Assembly: GCA_029781865.1 (NCBI GenBank)
Contig: JAKOVW010000054.1
Coordinates: 124,001-188,000, forward strand
DNA length: 64,000 nt
Reading direction: 5' to 3'
DNA from: Bacteroidota bacterium
GTDB taxonomy: Bacteria; Bacteroidota; Bacteroidia; Chitinophagales; Saprospiraceae
In this document: positions 55,718 to 64,000 of the stretch, one piece after another
How the letters are laid out: each line of letters begins with the position of its first letter
Numbering within the stretch: position 1 is the stretch's first letter
The notes under the pieces: generated by a model
Databases searched by the model: none
What the model was told of the DNA's origin: nothing
The model's input: only the letters and a program-made list of their open reading frames with translations
Made by a program: the position numbers and the translations under genes

Positions 55718-57799
55718 CTAATTCCTCACTCCAAGCAATCCATAATTTTTGCCATACTCCATCATCTGACTGAAAAAAGAAGTTGGATATTCGACTTTGA
55801 CATCTGCTATTTTATTCCCCTTCATTACAGGAATGAGTTTGGGTTGAATAAATCCTTTGTAGGGTTTTATATCCAGTTTGGAAAAACGTCCCAATATTTC
55901 TTTGTGCAATTCCTTATCCACTTTTACACCATAGGTTTCGACAAGATTTTTACCCCCTTCATAATCGCCTTCACTTTTTATTCTTTGTATTTCTTTTAAA
56001 AGCTCTCCGAATAAATTCCGAAGTTTATTGTAATCGCGGATTTGCACATAGGTCTTTCCTTGTTGCTTTACGAATTGAATGACAGAATCTTTCTGGCCCA
56101 TTTTAAATGCCCACATTGAATTCAGCTGCCGATTTCTCATGTGAGCTTCTTCCAGATTATCACCTGGCTTGAGACGGGTAAGCTGTGTCATTAAGCCATT
56201 GAGAACATAATTGTCGTATTGCGCTTTGGCAACTTCAAGTGAAGGCATCACACCGATGTCAACCAATTTCTGATCCAGGATATAATACAAAGCAACGAGA
56301 TCCGCTCTGGCTTCTTCCAGACAACTGGCATAGTTTTTCAGCGTTTTATCCGTTGTTTCTACTCCTTCGTTTATTTGCCCGCTGGCATGTCCAATGCATT
56401 CGTGCATGTCAGTGTGCAAATCACTTCCCAATGCACCATATTTCTTGATTCTATTTTTAACTTCATCATTCAATCCGAATTCATCTAAAGTTCCTTTACG
56501 GGCAGACATGACATTGTAGCTATAAATGATATTGCTTAGAGAAACCGATTTGCTTCCGTAGTCCTTGCGAATCCAGTCGGAATTGGGAAGGTTGATTCCA
56601 ATAGGCGTGCTGGGTGCAGCATCCCCACTTTCGACGACAACTGTGATTGCCTTGGCTGTGATTCCTTTCACTTCCTTCTTTTTGTGCTTAGGATCAATGG
56701 GGCTGTGATCTTCAAACCATTGCGCCTGCTCTGCAATGGCTTTGATCCGCTTGGTGGATTCATCATCGCGTATGCTTACCGTGCTTTCAAAGCTTCCCTT
56801 TTTTCCTATAGCATCCAGGTATACTTCAATAAATCCGTTTACTACGTCAATCTTACTTTCGGTATCGTGAACCCATGCAATACAATAATCATCAAAATCT
56901 TTCAGGTTTCCCGTCTTGTAATATTTAACCAATAACTCCAGCGCCTTTTTTTGATTCGCATTTTCAGCAACTGTTATTGCCTTGTTCAACCACATTACAA
57001 TTTTGGAAATGGATGCATTATACATTCCTCCAACTTTCCAAACTTTTTCAACCACCTTTCCATTTACTTTTACCGTTTTACTATTTAAACCCCAACTTGG
57101 AGCATTTCCAGTCGTGGGTTTTTTAGCATAAAATGCTTCCACTTCTTTTTGGGTAACATTTTCATAAAAATTATTGGAGGATGCCTGGATATTATCAATT
57201 CCACTTCTCAGATCAACACATTTCGGATTTACGTTAAGATCATACAACAAAGGCTTAATCCTCTTCAGAAATTGATCTAAATTTTCTTTACCGGATTTTG
57301 GAAATCTTTTGTGATCAGATGCTTTGGCAATAGAAACAAAATAGTCCCAACTGCACTCCGGAATAAATTTTTCATTACCGTAATGATGGTGATTTCCATT
57401 GCTAAACCAAAACCGTCCACAGTAGGTTTCAAATTTTTTCCAGTCTGCTGTTGATTTATCCCCTTTATACGATCCGTATATGTTATCAATGGTTTTCCTT
57501 AACAAAATTCCGTTTTTATCCTTTTGATCATAAATGATATCTCTTCCGCATAAAGCAGCTTCATAGAGATAATAACACAACTCTTTTTGTTTTAAACTCA
57601 AATCATTCCATCCCGGAATCTGATATCTGAGAACCTGAATGTCGGCAAAAGCTTCTGCTGCCACTTCAAATGATTCATCTGCATTGGTGTCCTTTGGTTC
57701 GGCAAGCTGAATCGTGGACGTTTTGACTATTTCCCTGTTGTCTCTTTTCAGTGCTGTAAACAAAGGAATTGACAAGAACAATACGTATACTAATTTCAT
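55718..57799 (-). CDS. dipeptidyl-peptidase III family zinc peptidase (M49)
   Basis: A 693-residue exported zinc metallopeptidase. A short hydrophobic N-terminus (1-17) suggests export. The zinc motif HExxGH is H466-E-C-I-G-H471, and E495-E496-A-R-A-D500 supplies the third zinc ligand, as in the Bacteroides DPP III (HECLGH, EEARAD). The enzyme removes dipeptides from the N-terminus of peptides. The spacing of 25 residues between the two motifs is the short bacterial form, not the human one. Database entries of this family are sometimes labelled dihydrofolate reductase, which is not supported here. A -7 box TATCTTTG (57820-57827, minus) is 20 bases upstream of the ATG. Confidence 0.92.
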   Translation of the reverse strand: MKLVYVLFLSIPLFTALKRDNREIVKTSTIQLAEPKDTNADESFEVAAEAFADIQVLRYQIPGWNDLSLKQKELCYYLYEAALCGRDIIYDQKDKNGILLRKTIDNIYGSYKGDKSTADWKKFETYCGRFWFSNGNHHHYGNEKFIPECSWDYFVSIAKASDHKRFPKSGKENLDQFLKRIKPLLYDLNVNPKCVDLRSGIDNIQASSNNFYENVTQKEVEAFYAKKPTTGNAPSWGLNSKTVKVNGKVVEKVWKVGGMYNASISKIVMWLNKAITVAENANQKKALELLVKYYKTGNLKDFDDYCIAWVHDTESKIDVVNGFIEVYLDAIGKKGSFESTVSIRDDESTKRIKAIAEQAQWFEDHSPIDPKHKKKEVKGITAKAITVVVESGDAAPSTPIGINLPNSDWIRKDYGSKSVSLSNIIYSYNVMSARKGTLDEFGLNDEVKNRIKKYGALGSDLHTDMHECIGHASGQINEGVETTDKTLKNYASCLEEARADLVALYYILDQKLVDIGVMPSLEVAKAQYDNYVLNGLMTQLTRLKPGDNLEEAHMRNRQLNSMWAFKMGQKDSVIQFVKQQGKTYVQIRDYNKLRNLFGELLKEIQRIKSEGDYEGGKNLVETYGVKVDKELHKEILGRFSKLDIKPYKGFIQPKLIPVMKGNKIADVKVEYPTSFFSQMMEYGKNYGLLGVRN

Positions 57800-57819
57800 T
57801 GGAGATAATTAATTTCTGC

Positions 57820-57827
57820 AAAGATAA
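57820..57827 (-). promoter_or_regulatory. candidate -7 box of the DPP III gene
   Basis: TATCTTTG on the minus strand matches TAnnTTTG and lies just upstream of the ATG at 57799, the same sequence as in front of gyrB. Confidence 0.4.
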
Positions 57828-58146
57828 TAATTTGATCGAAAAATGGATTGATAGCAACCCGCTTAGATCGGGGGCTGATTAGCTGATATAAATATTTTCA
57901 CCTATTAAATCGACTTTAATTTAATTTGTTCGTGGCAACTTATTAAACGAACAAATGCAGATTCATTTTCATCTATGGAACCAAATCTTTAACAATAACA
58001 TGAAAATGACCCTGCTCAAAATTCCTAATCTCTGTGCCTTAGTGCCTTTGTGGCAATAAAAAGCATCTCGCTTATCTTAACTACCATAAAAAATAATTGA
58101 AATTTTTTCCACTGATCTCCTCTCATACACAGATCCGATTTCCATA
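57828..58146. other. intergenic region without gene
   Basis: No gene is seen. It contains the word string CTCTGTGCCTTAGTGCCTTTG near 58013-58033, part of the low-complexity G/T text also seen near 14945 and 43405. Confidence 0.4.
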
Positions 58147-60129
58147 TCAATTCTTTCTCAATCGGTTTGCCATTTCGTAAAACGAAAGTGCTTTTGTCGT
58201 ATCACCCATGCTCAGATAGGTTTTACTTAAAAATTTGAGATTGTCTTCGCTGGTCGAATCGAGTTTAAATGCGACATTTAAATAGTCAAGTGCCTTTGAG
58301 TACTGATTCAGATTCAGATAGGCTGCTCCCAGATTGGTATATGCACCCAGATATTTAGGATCAATTTTTATTGCCTGCTCGAAAGCCTGAATGGCATCCT
58401 TATTCGCACCTTTATTCAGGTAAGCCGCACCTAAATAAGCATACGCATCCGCATCTGATTTTTGCGTAATCAGGTATTCTTTATAAGATTCAATGGCCTG
58501 ATCAAATTTCTTTTCTGCAAAGTAAGCAGCTGCTTTATTCTTAATAGCAACATCAAATCCCGGATTGATTGCTTTTATTTTATTGAAGTCGGCAAGGGCC
58601 AGATCATTTTTACCCATCCGCGCGTATAAAGACCCGCGACCATTCAAAGCATCAACATAATCCGGTTTCAAGTCCAATGCCATATTGAAATTCGCCAATG
58701 AAAGACTGTCTTTGTTCTGATGAAAATAGATCACTCCCAGGTTGAAGAAAACCGCCTTCTCACTTACATTTAATTTCGCTGCCTTGTTGTAGTATTCTAT
58801 GGCTTTGTCAAATACCCCTTCCTGTTGATACAGATAAGCCCTGTTAGCATAGGCCTTCGCACTTGGATAATTACTGATTGCCGAATCCCACAAGGTTCCG
58901 GTATTTTTCCAAACTCCGGCTTGCCTGAAACTCATAAAACTAAAGAGTACACTGATTGTACAGATCATTAAATAAGCATTCGAAGTTTTCATCTTAATCT
59001 CCTGATCTATAAACCATGCCAGTATGAAAAACAATCCTATATATGGAATATAGGTATACCGGTCTGCGATAATTGCCGAACCAAACATGAAAAACTGTAA
59101 GACCAAAACCAGATTTAAAAAATAAAATCCAAAGCCAAAAGTATATACCCTGTTTGTCTTCCATGTTTTCATGCAGAGATAGGCGCTTGCAATAAAAAAG
59201 ATTGGCGACAGCAGATACGTTTTTGAAGTTGCTTCATTGATGGGCGGGAAGGGATAAAACGTGCATAAATTAACCGGCCAGAATAATTTAATGATGTACA
59301 TCATATACCCATAGAATGGGAAAAAAAATCTCCGGTCGAAATTGTACATTTTAGTCAAAGGTGTGGCTCCAACTGCTTCCTGGTATTTCAAGGTCAAATA
59401 CACAAGTATTGCAGACAATAGAAAAAAAGGTAGTTTTTCAATGATAAGTTGCATGGACAAATTCCGTCTTCTATAAAAATCCAACGCGAATAAAACGACC
59501 GGAAAAATGATTGCTGCAGGCTTGGATGCCAATGAAAGTATAAACCAGATCAGTGTGAAGATCAACTGCTTTTTTGAATGTTGATCCAGATAATTTACAT
59601 AGCTGATCAATCCCAAAAGAAAGAAACAAGAATACAGGACATCCTTGCGTTCAGCAACCCAGGCAACTGACTCCACATGCATTGGATGCACGCCAAATAA
59701 AATCGCCACCGTAAATCCGATAAAAACATTTCCCGGAACCAGTTTGAGGATAAATTGATAAACGAGGTATACATTGATCAAATGCAAGATTAGATTGATC
59801 AAATGATACGAAAATGCGTGTTCACCTGAAATCGCGAAATTGATGGCAAGACTGATCATCGTTAATGGATGATAATTACCCTGGACTGTAGTGGTAAAAA
59901 ATTTGCCAAAATCAGAAAAACTACGGATCATCTGATTACTGGTTACATAATCCTGATCGTCCCAATTGACGAAATCGGCAGAAAATACAGGAATGTATGC
60001 CAAAAAAGTCAATAAGAGTGCTAAACCTATGTACCAAACAGTTAAATCCTTAGTTGCGATAACAGGAACAGCCTCTGGAGTTTGTTTTAATACTTGCTTC
60101 TGCTCCTTTGGTTTATTTTTGTTTTTCAT
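58147..60129 (-). CDS. TMTC-like membrane glycosyltransferase with TPR repeats, copy 2
   Basis: A 660-residue polytopic membrane protein from the ATG at 60129; a TTG at 60147 would add six residues. A basic N-terminus of about 25 residues precedes the first helix. The first loop has NWDDQDYV (Asp-Asp pair). GVHPMHVESVAWVAERKDVLY and IADRYTYIPYIGLFF are the conserved TMTC-type segments. About ten helices fill residues 25-395, followed by seven or eight TPRs (about 405-655, ALNGRGSLYARMGKNDLALA, AYAYLGAAYLNKGANKDAIQ). It is a clear paralogue of the other TMTC-like gene. Glycosylation of exported proteins is inferred from the fold. Confidence 0.88.
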   Translation of the reverse strand: MKNKNKPKEQKQVLKQTPEAVPVIATKDLTVWYIGLALLLTFLAYIPVFSADFVNWDDQDYVTSNQMIRSFSDFGKFFTTTVQGNYHPLTMISLAINFAISGEHAFSYHLINLILHLINVYLVYQFILKLVPGNVFIGFTVAILFGVHPMHVESVAWVAERKDVLYSCFFLLGLISYVNYLDQHSKKQLIFTLIWFILSLASKPAAIIFPVVLFALDFYRRRNLSMQLIIEKLPFFLLSAILVYLTLKYQEAVGATPLTKMYNFDRRFFFPFYGYMMYIIKLFWPVNLCTFYPFPPINEATSKTYLLSPIFFIASAYLCMKTWKTNRVYTFGFGFYFLNLVLVLQFFMFGSAIIADRYTYIPYIGLFFILAWFIDQEIKMKTSNAYLMICTISVLFSFMSFRQAGVWKNTGTLWDSAISNYPSAKAYANRAYLYQQEGVFDKAIEYYNKAAKLNVSEKAVFFNLGVIYFHQNKDSLSLANFNMALDLKPDYVDALNGRGSLYARMGKNDLALADFNKIKAINPGFDVAIKNKAAAYFAEKKFDQAIESYKEYLITQKSDADAYAYLGAAYLNKGANKDAIQAFEQAIKIDPKYLGAYTNLGAAYLNLNQYSKALDYLNVAFKLDSTSEDNLKFLSKTYLSMGDTTKALSFYEMANRLRKN

Positions 60130-60183
60130 CTTAAATTGTTTATTCAACTTGCGCTCCGATCACACAAAATAAAAAAGAAAATT

Positions 60184-60480
60184 CTATACTTCCTGAATTA
60201 CATTAAATCCTTTATAACTTCCTGTGACAGCCAATCCAAAAACCTCAGAAGCCATATTATTGTGTTTTAATTTCCATGCCGCTTCATTCATCTTGGCTGC
60301 TAAGCCAATGGCATCATCAAATAATAATGCCCTTCTTTTGTAATGATCAATCATAATACCGGATCCGGCATTGGAAATGCGATCCGAAATATTCGATAAG
60401 GTTATTTGTTGTATTGCAATCTGACCCGACAATTTTATAAGAGTTAAGACCGGTAAGTTTATTTTTAGTGCTAACTGCAA
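60184..60480 (-). CDS. hypothetical short protein, doubtful
   Basis: A 98-codon frame opening with TTG; the first ATG is at codon 43 (MIDHYKRRALL). The peptide has no signal, membrane segment or family that I recognise. The reading frame next to it also has a protein-like stretch ending within this ORF (GLAVSTKNKLTGLN), and two short open frames lie further upstream on the same strand. The whole 60184-60790 region may be the remains of one or two decayed genes. Confidence 0.25.
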   Translation of the reverse strand: MQLALKINLPVLTLIKLSGQIAIQQITLSNISDRISNAGSGIMIDHYKRRALLFDDAIGLAAKMNEAAWKLKHNNMASEVFGLAVTGSYKGFNVIQEV

Positions 60481-61015
60481 GACCTACATTGATTGAAGCT
60501 ATCTTTTAATTGCAGGAGGTATAAATACTGACACATCAATATTTCTTCAATAAATTTGTTAAGTCAGGCTCAATTTCTTCAGCCATTTTAATCAACAATG
60601 GTCTGTTTCGACAGCGTTTTATATAATGGAGCAAGGATCCTGGTTTTGTTTTCCCTAATCGCGCCATTTCTTATTAAGCACCATAATGAATTCCATTCAA
60701 ACCAAACAACTCAAAGGCTTTTGTGCTATTAAATATTTCCATCTCATCAATCAAGCCATTGCTCATTAAATCAGCCACATATTTCTTCCTTAAAATGGAA
60801 AATTCCTAAGGGAAGGGCAGGGCAGTTATTTTATTAATTATTTTTAATATACGTAAATACCTGTTTTTCAAATATATTTTAGTACAATTATTGATAATTG
60901 GTAACTTTATTGAATAAAGTTTTTCATCCAAAATTTTGACTAATTCACTCTTTCCAGCCGAATAAGCTAAATCCATGTACAATTCGTCTAATTTTGCCTT
61001 TCAATTCATAATTCC
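60481..61015. other. gap with possible gene debris and pheT promoter
   Basis: On the minus strand a 43-codon frame (60536-60667, MARLGKTKPGSLLHYIKR start) and a shorter frame just upstream (MSNGLIDEMEIFNSTKAF start) have protein-like composition, but no family is recognised; they may be relics. On the plus strand TAATTTTG (60989-60996) matches the -7 consensus 19 bases before the pheT ATG. Confidence 0.35.
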
Positions 61016-63460
61016 ATGCGCATTTCACTGAACTGGCTAAAGCAATACATTGATTTTACAGAATCCGCCGAAGAACTTTCTACCATCCTTACTTCTTTAG
61101 GTCTGGAAGTGGAATCTGTTGAAATACTCGAAGACATCAAGGGTGGATTGAAAGGGGTTATCGTAGCGGAAGTCGCAGAATGTGCTAAGCACCCGAATGC
61201 AGACCGCTTAAGCCTGACCAAAATCAATACGGGAACAGGAGAATTGCTGCAAGTGGTATGTGGAGCTCCGAATGTGGCTGCTGGTCAAAAAGTGTTGCTT
61301 GCCCAGGCAGGTTCTGTCTTATATCCGTTTGCCGGAGATTCGATCATTATCAACAAAGGAAAAATCAGAGGCGAAGTTTCTGAAGGAATGATTTGCGCAG
61401 AAGATGAATTAGGAATCAGTAATAATCACGATGGAATAATGATTCTCCCGGAGGATACACCTGTTGGAAAACCGGCTGCAGAATATTTCAATATTTCAAG
61501 TGACACCATTTTCGAAATTGGGCTAACGCCTAATCGCGCGGATGCCATGAGCCATTTAGGGGTGGCCAGGGATTTATTGGCCTGGTTTCGCGTACACAAA
61601 GATCGAAACAAAAATTTAAATCCACTTCCATCTGCCGGATTGAATGAGGCCAAAGGATCCCTTCAAATAACTATTTTAGTCGCTGATGCTGCTCTTTGCC
61701 CAAGATATAGTGGCATTTGTTTATCCGGAATACAGGTTAAGGAATCACCGGATTGGCTGAAAAAAGCAATCCGAAGCATGGGTTTAAATCCAATCAACAA
61801 TATTGTAGATGTTACCAATTATATCATGTATGAAATGGGACAACCACTTCATGCATTTGATTATGATCAGATCCAAAATCACACCATACATGTAAGGACT
61901 TTAAAAGAAGGACAGAACTTTCGCACGCTGGATGAAGTAGATCGAAAATTGTATGCAACTGATTTAATGATCTGCGATGGTAAGGATAATCCATTGTGCA
62001 TGGCCGGAGTTTTTGGAGGAATAGGATCAGGAGTCACAGATAGCACCAGCCGGATTTTTATTGAATCAGCACATTTCAATCCTTCAACGGTCCGCAAATC
62101 GAGTATGTCACACAACCTTCGCACACAATCAGCCAGATGTTTTGAAAAAGGCAGTGACCCAAATGCTACGCTGATTGCATTGCAACGGGCCGTATTTTTG
62201 ATTCAACAAAGCTGTTCAGCAAAAATCGATTCAGAATTAATCGATATCTATCCGAATCCGGTTCAACCCAGGAAAGTACATTTCAATATTCAGGACGCAG
62301 CTCAGTTATCAGGCTTAAGCATAGATACTGAAAAGATGAAAACAGTACTGTTTGCACTGGATATGGAAGTGCAGGATTTACAAAATGGAAATTTTGATGT
62401 ATTTGTCCCTACCAATAAACCCGATGTCACAAGGCAGGCAGATATTGTGGAAGAAATCTCCAGGGTATATGGCTTCGACCACATACACATTCCTGAAAAG
62501 ATACAGATTTCATTTCCCAAACATATCCAATCTTCTTATTCAGTTCGCAAGCAATTATCAGAATGGCTGACTGCAAACGGATTGAATGAAATATTGGCTT
62601 TGTCCCTGGTGAGATCCGGCATTTGCATACAATCCGGAATCTGGAATGAATCGGATTTGATCTATATACACAACACTTCCAATATTCATCTCGATGCAAT
62701 GCGCCCTTCTATTTGCCTTGGCGGATTGGAAGCAATACAATTCAATGCCAACAGGCAACAAAACGATCTTGCCTTTTATGAAATGGGTAAGGAATACAAA
62801 CGAAACGGTAAACATATTGTAGAGAGCAATAAACTGGGGATTTGGTTGTATGGTTTGCAATCCAACATGCACTGGTTAAACCCTAAACCAGCAGTTCAGG
62901 ATTTCATGCATCTGAAATCTTTTGTCGAAGGAATACTCAAAATGCTTAAACTGGAAAATCCTGTAATCAACGAATTGAATTCAGATCCCCTTTATGAATA
63001 TGGAATAGAGTACGCATTCACATCCGGTCAAACTGCAATCAAAGCCGGTAAACTTTCTGCTCCACTGACTTCTCTGTTCGATCTCAAAAAAGACGTATGG
63101 TTTGCTGAATTCTCCCTGGATCATCTGGTAAAAGAAATGCCCTTGTCCGGAAAAGCATTCACCGAATTCAGCAAGTTCCCGCAAATCAAAAGAGATCTGG
63201 CATTGGTTCTGGATCAAAGTATTAAATTTGAAACCTTAAAAACGATTGCTGTAAAACAAGCAGGCCATTTATTAAAAGACTTACAGTTGTTTGATATTTA
63301 CGAAAACGCAGACCAGCTGGGATCAGGAAAAAAATCCTACGCACTCAGTTTTACATTCGAAAATCTGGATCGTCAAATGAGCAGCGAAGAAATGGAATCA
63401 CTGATGAATGGATTAATCAGGACTTTTGAAAAAGAAGTGGGGGCGATGGTCAGGAAATAA
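61016..63460 (+). CDS. pheT: phenylalanyl-tRNA synthetase beta subunit
   Basis: An 814-residue beta chain of the heterotetrameric PheRS. The EMAP-type tRNA-binding domain covers about 40-150 (GVIVAEVAECAKHPNADRLS, VVCGAPNV), then the B3/B4 editing domain (about 215-395, NIVDVTNYIMYEMGQPLHAFD), B5 (about 405-475, TRQADIVEEISRVYGFD), a catalytic-like core (about 480-700) and the anticodon-binding FDX-ACB domain (about 720-814, KFPQIKRDLALVLD). Length is standard. The partner pheS is not next to it in the window, as usual in Bacteroidota. The ATG at 61016 is preceded by TAATTTTG at 60989-60996. Confidence 0.96.
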   Translation: MRISLNWLKQYIDFTESAEELSTILTSLGLEVESVEILEDIKGGLKGVIVAEVAECAKHPNADRLSLTKINTGTGELLQVVCGAPNVAAGQKVLLAQAGSVLYPFAGDSIIINKGKIRGEVSEGMICAEDELGISNNHDGIMILPEDTPVGKPAAEYFNISSDTIFEIGLTPNRADAMSHLGVARDLLAWFRVHKDRNKNLNPLPSAGLNEAKGSLQITILVADAALCPRYSGICLSGIQVKESPDWLKKAIRSMGLNPINNIVDVTNYIMYEMGQPLHAFDYDQIQNHTIHVRTLKEGQNFRTLDEVDRKLYATDLMICDGKDNPLCMAGVFGGIGSGVTDSTSRIFIESAHFNPSTVRKSSMSHNLRTQSARCFEKGSDPNATLIALQRAVFLIQQSCSAKIDSELIDIYPNPVQPRKVHFNIQDAAQLSGLSIDTEKMKTVLFALDMEVQDLQNGNFDVFVPTNKPDVTRQADIVEEISRVYGFDHIHIPEKIQISFPKHIQSSYSVRKQLSEWLTANGLNEILALSLVRSGICIQSGIWNESDLIYIHNTSNIHLDAMRPSICLGGLEAIQFNANRQQNDLAFYEMGKEYKRNGKHIVESNKLGIWLYGLQSNMHWLNPKPAVQDFMHLKSFVEGILKMLKLENPVINELNSDPLYEYGIEYAFTSGQTAIKAGKLSAPLTSLFDLKKDVWFAEFSLDHLVKEMPLSGKAFTEFSKFPQIKRDLALVLDQSIKFETLKTIAVKQAGHLLKDLQLFDIYENADQLGSGKKSYALSFTFENLDRQMSSEEMESLMNGLIRTFEKEVGAMVRK

Positions 63461-63621
63461 TTAAAATTAAAAATGAAGAATTAACCCTGGCCAACCAATT
63501 GAATTCATCAATCTAAAATCAGATTTTTAATAGAGTGTGTAACAAATTGCACTATGTACTTAATTTGATTAATTTATGAATCATACTCCGCGCATTACTT
63601 TTTCAACGCAAATTAATTGAG

Positions 63622-63755
63622 AGATTCCTCACTTCGTTTGGAATGACTTATTGTTTTTGTAGGTATAGGGAAGAGAAGGAAATGATATGAGATGTGTTTT
63701 CCTTCCTATCGCCCTTTTGATTTGAATGCTGTCATCCCTAACGCAGTGTGGGATC
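63622..63755. mobile_element. MITE-like inverted-repeat element, copy 2
   Basis: Arms 63622-63647 and about 63731-63755 pair over about 26 bp with five mismatches. The left arm reads AGATTCCTCACTTCG and ends GGAATGAC, as in copy 1 at 45322-45463. The inner part is again a dyad built on GGGAAG..AAGGAAA and TTTTCCTTCC. The remaining part of the end region (63461-64000) has no gene. Confidence 0.55.
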
Positions 63756-64000
63756 TGATCAAAGTGTATTTAGATAATAAGTTACATATAGATTCCTTGC
63801 TAGCGTTGAGTATGAGAATATTCAATTAAGAAAAATCGTATGTCGTTTTGCATTAGGACTCTTTAAAGAAATGCCCATAAACAATGACTAATCTAAATCC
63901 TACAGGCTTTTAGATTTTGAATAAAATATTGTATATTTGATGCCACTAAACTGTGTGGTCCTTTTTTACTATCTCAACTTTACAAAAACGCATCGATTTT

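Noticed and set aside
55718-57799. Annotation as dihydrofolate reductase
   Set aside because: The HECIGH and EEARAD motifs and the length show an M49 zinc peptidase; nothing resembles DHFR.

Overview
The window is about 40% GC by eye and comes from a member of the Bacteroidota, most likely Saprospirales/Saprospiraceae or a close relative (inference). The signs are many secreted proteins with type IX secretion (T9SS) C-terminal sorting domains, one gliding-motility type CHU_C terminus, HYR-like and SprB-like adhesin modules, a CarboxypepD_reg/plug/beta-barrel outer-membrane receptor, Reg_prop-LytS sensor kinases, DPP III of the Bacteroides type, and promoter -7 boxes matching TAnnTTTG. There are no rRNA, tRNA, CRISPR or transposase genes that I can see, and no T9SS machinery genes.

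Layout. 1-3.9 kb: a small membrane protein, a TonB-receptor-like outer-membrane protein and a TPR protein. 4.3-12.0 kb: two convergent paralogous cysteine-rich secreted giants (809 and 1690 aa; the larger also carries dockerin and cohesin modules). 12.3-15.0 kb: a PKD/T9SS protein between duplicated repeat blocks, with a relic sorting domain upstream. 15.0-25.4 kb: a secreted serine beta-lactamase-fold hydrolase, a LytTR response regulator plus Reg_prop sensor kinase operon, and a gliding-motility type protein with ten cysteine repeats. 25.5-32.7 kb: an orphan DNA methyltransferase, the Prc/Tsp protease, a DCC thioredoxin-like protein and a K+-dependent membrane pyrophosphatase. 33.1-43.2 kb: a delta-60 repeat protein facing three tandem Asp-box propeller paralogues and one internally deleted mosaic copy. 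43.5-50.9 kb: 5'-nucleotidase, a 63-bp tandem array, glycyl-tRNA synthetase, GyrB, a fatty-acid hydroxylase and a TlpA protein. 50.9-53.4 kb: a DUF6029-like barrel and an Omp28-like lipoprotein. 53.5-60.1 kb: two TMTC-like membrane glycosyltransferases with TPR tails around a DPP III peptidase. 61.0-63.5 kb: pheT.

How the genes fit together. Roughly half of the coding sequence makes exported proteins, most carrying a signal for T9SS surface delivery, so the region is a surface-protein region interspersed with housekeeping genes (gyrB, glyQS, pheT, prc, hppA). The two TMTC-like enzymes could glycosylate exported proteins, but nothing in the sequence proves this.

The least explained part is the intergenic DNA. 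Four classes of repeat occur: (1) degenerate tandem repeats with a strict 7-bp period, several of which form long inverted-repeat hairpins; (2) a TTGCAA-rich hairpin family concentrated around the propeller paralogues, expanded into a 63-bp (9 x 7) tandem array; (3) a 134-142 bp inverted-repeat element present twice; and (4) a duplicated hairpin block around the PKD protein gene. In addition, a shared dyad with core ACGAAATGWTTCGT sits at two promoters (receptor and prc) and looks like a common operator.
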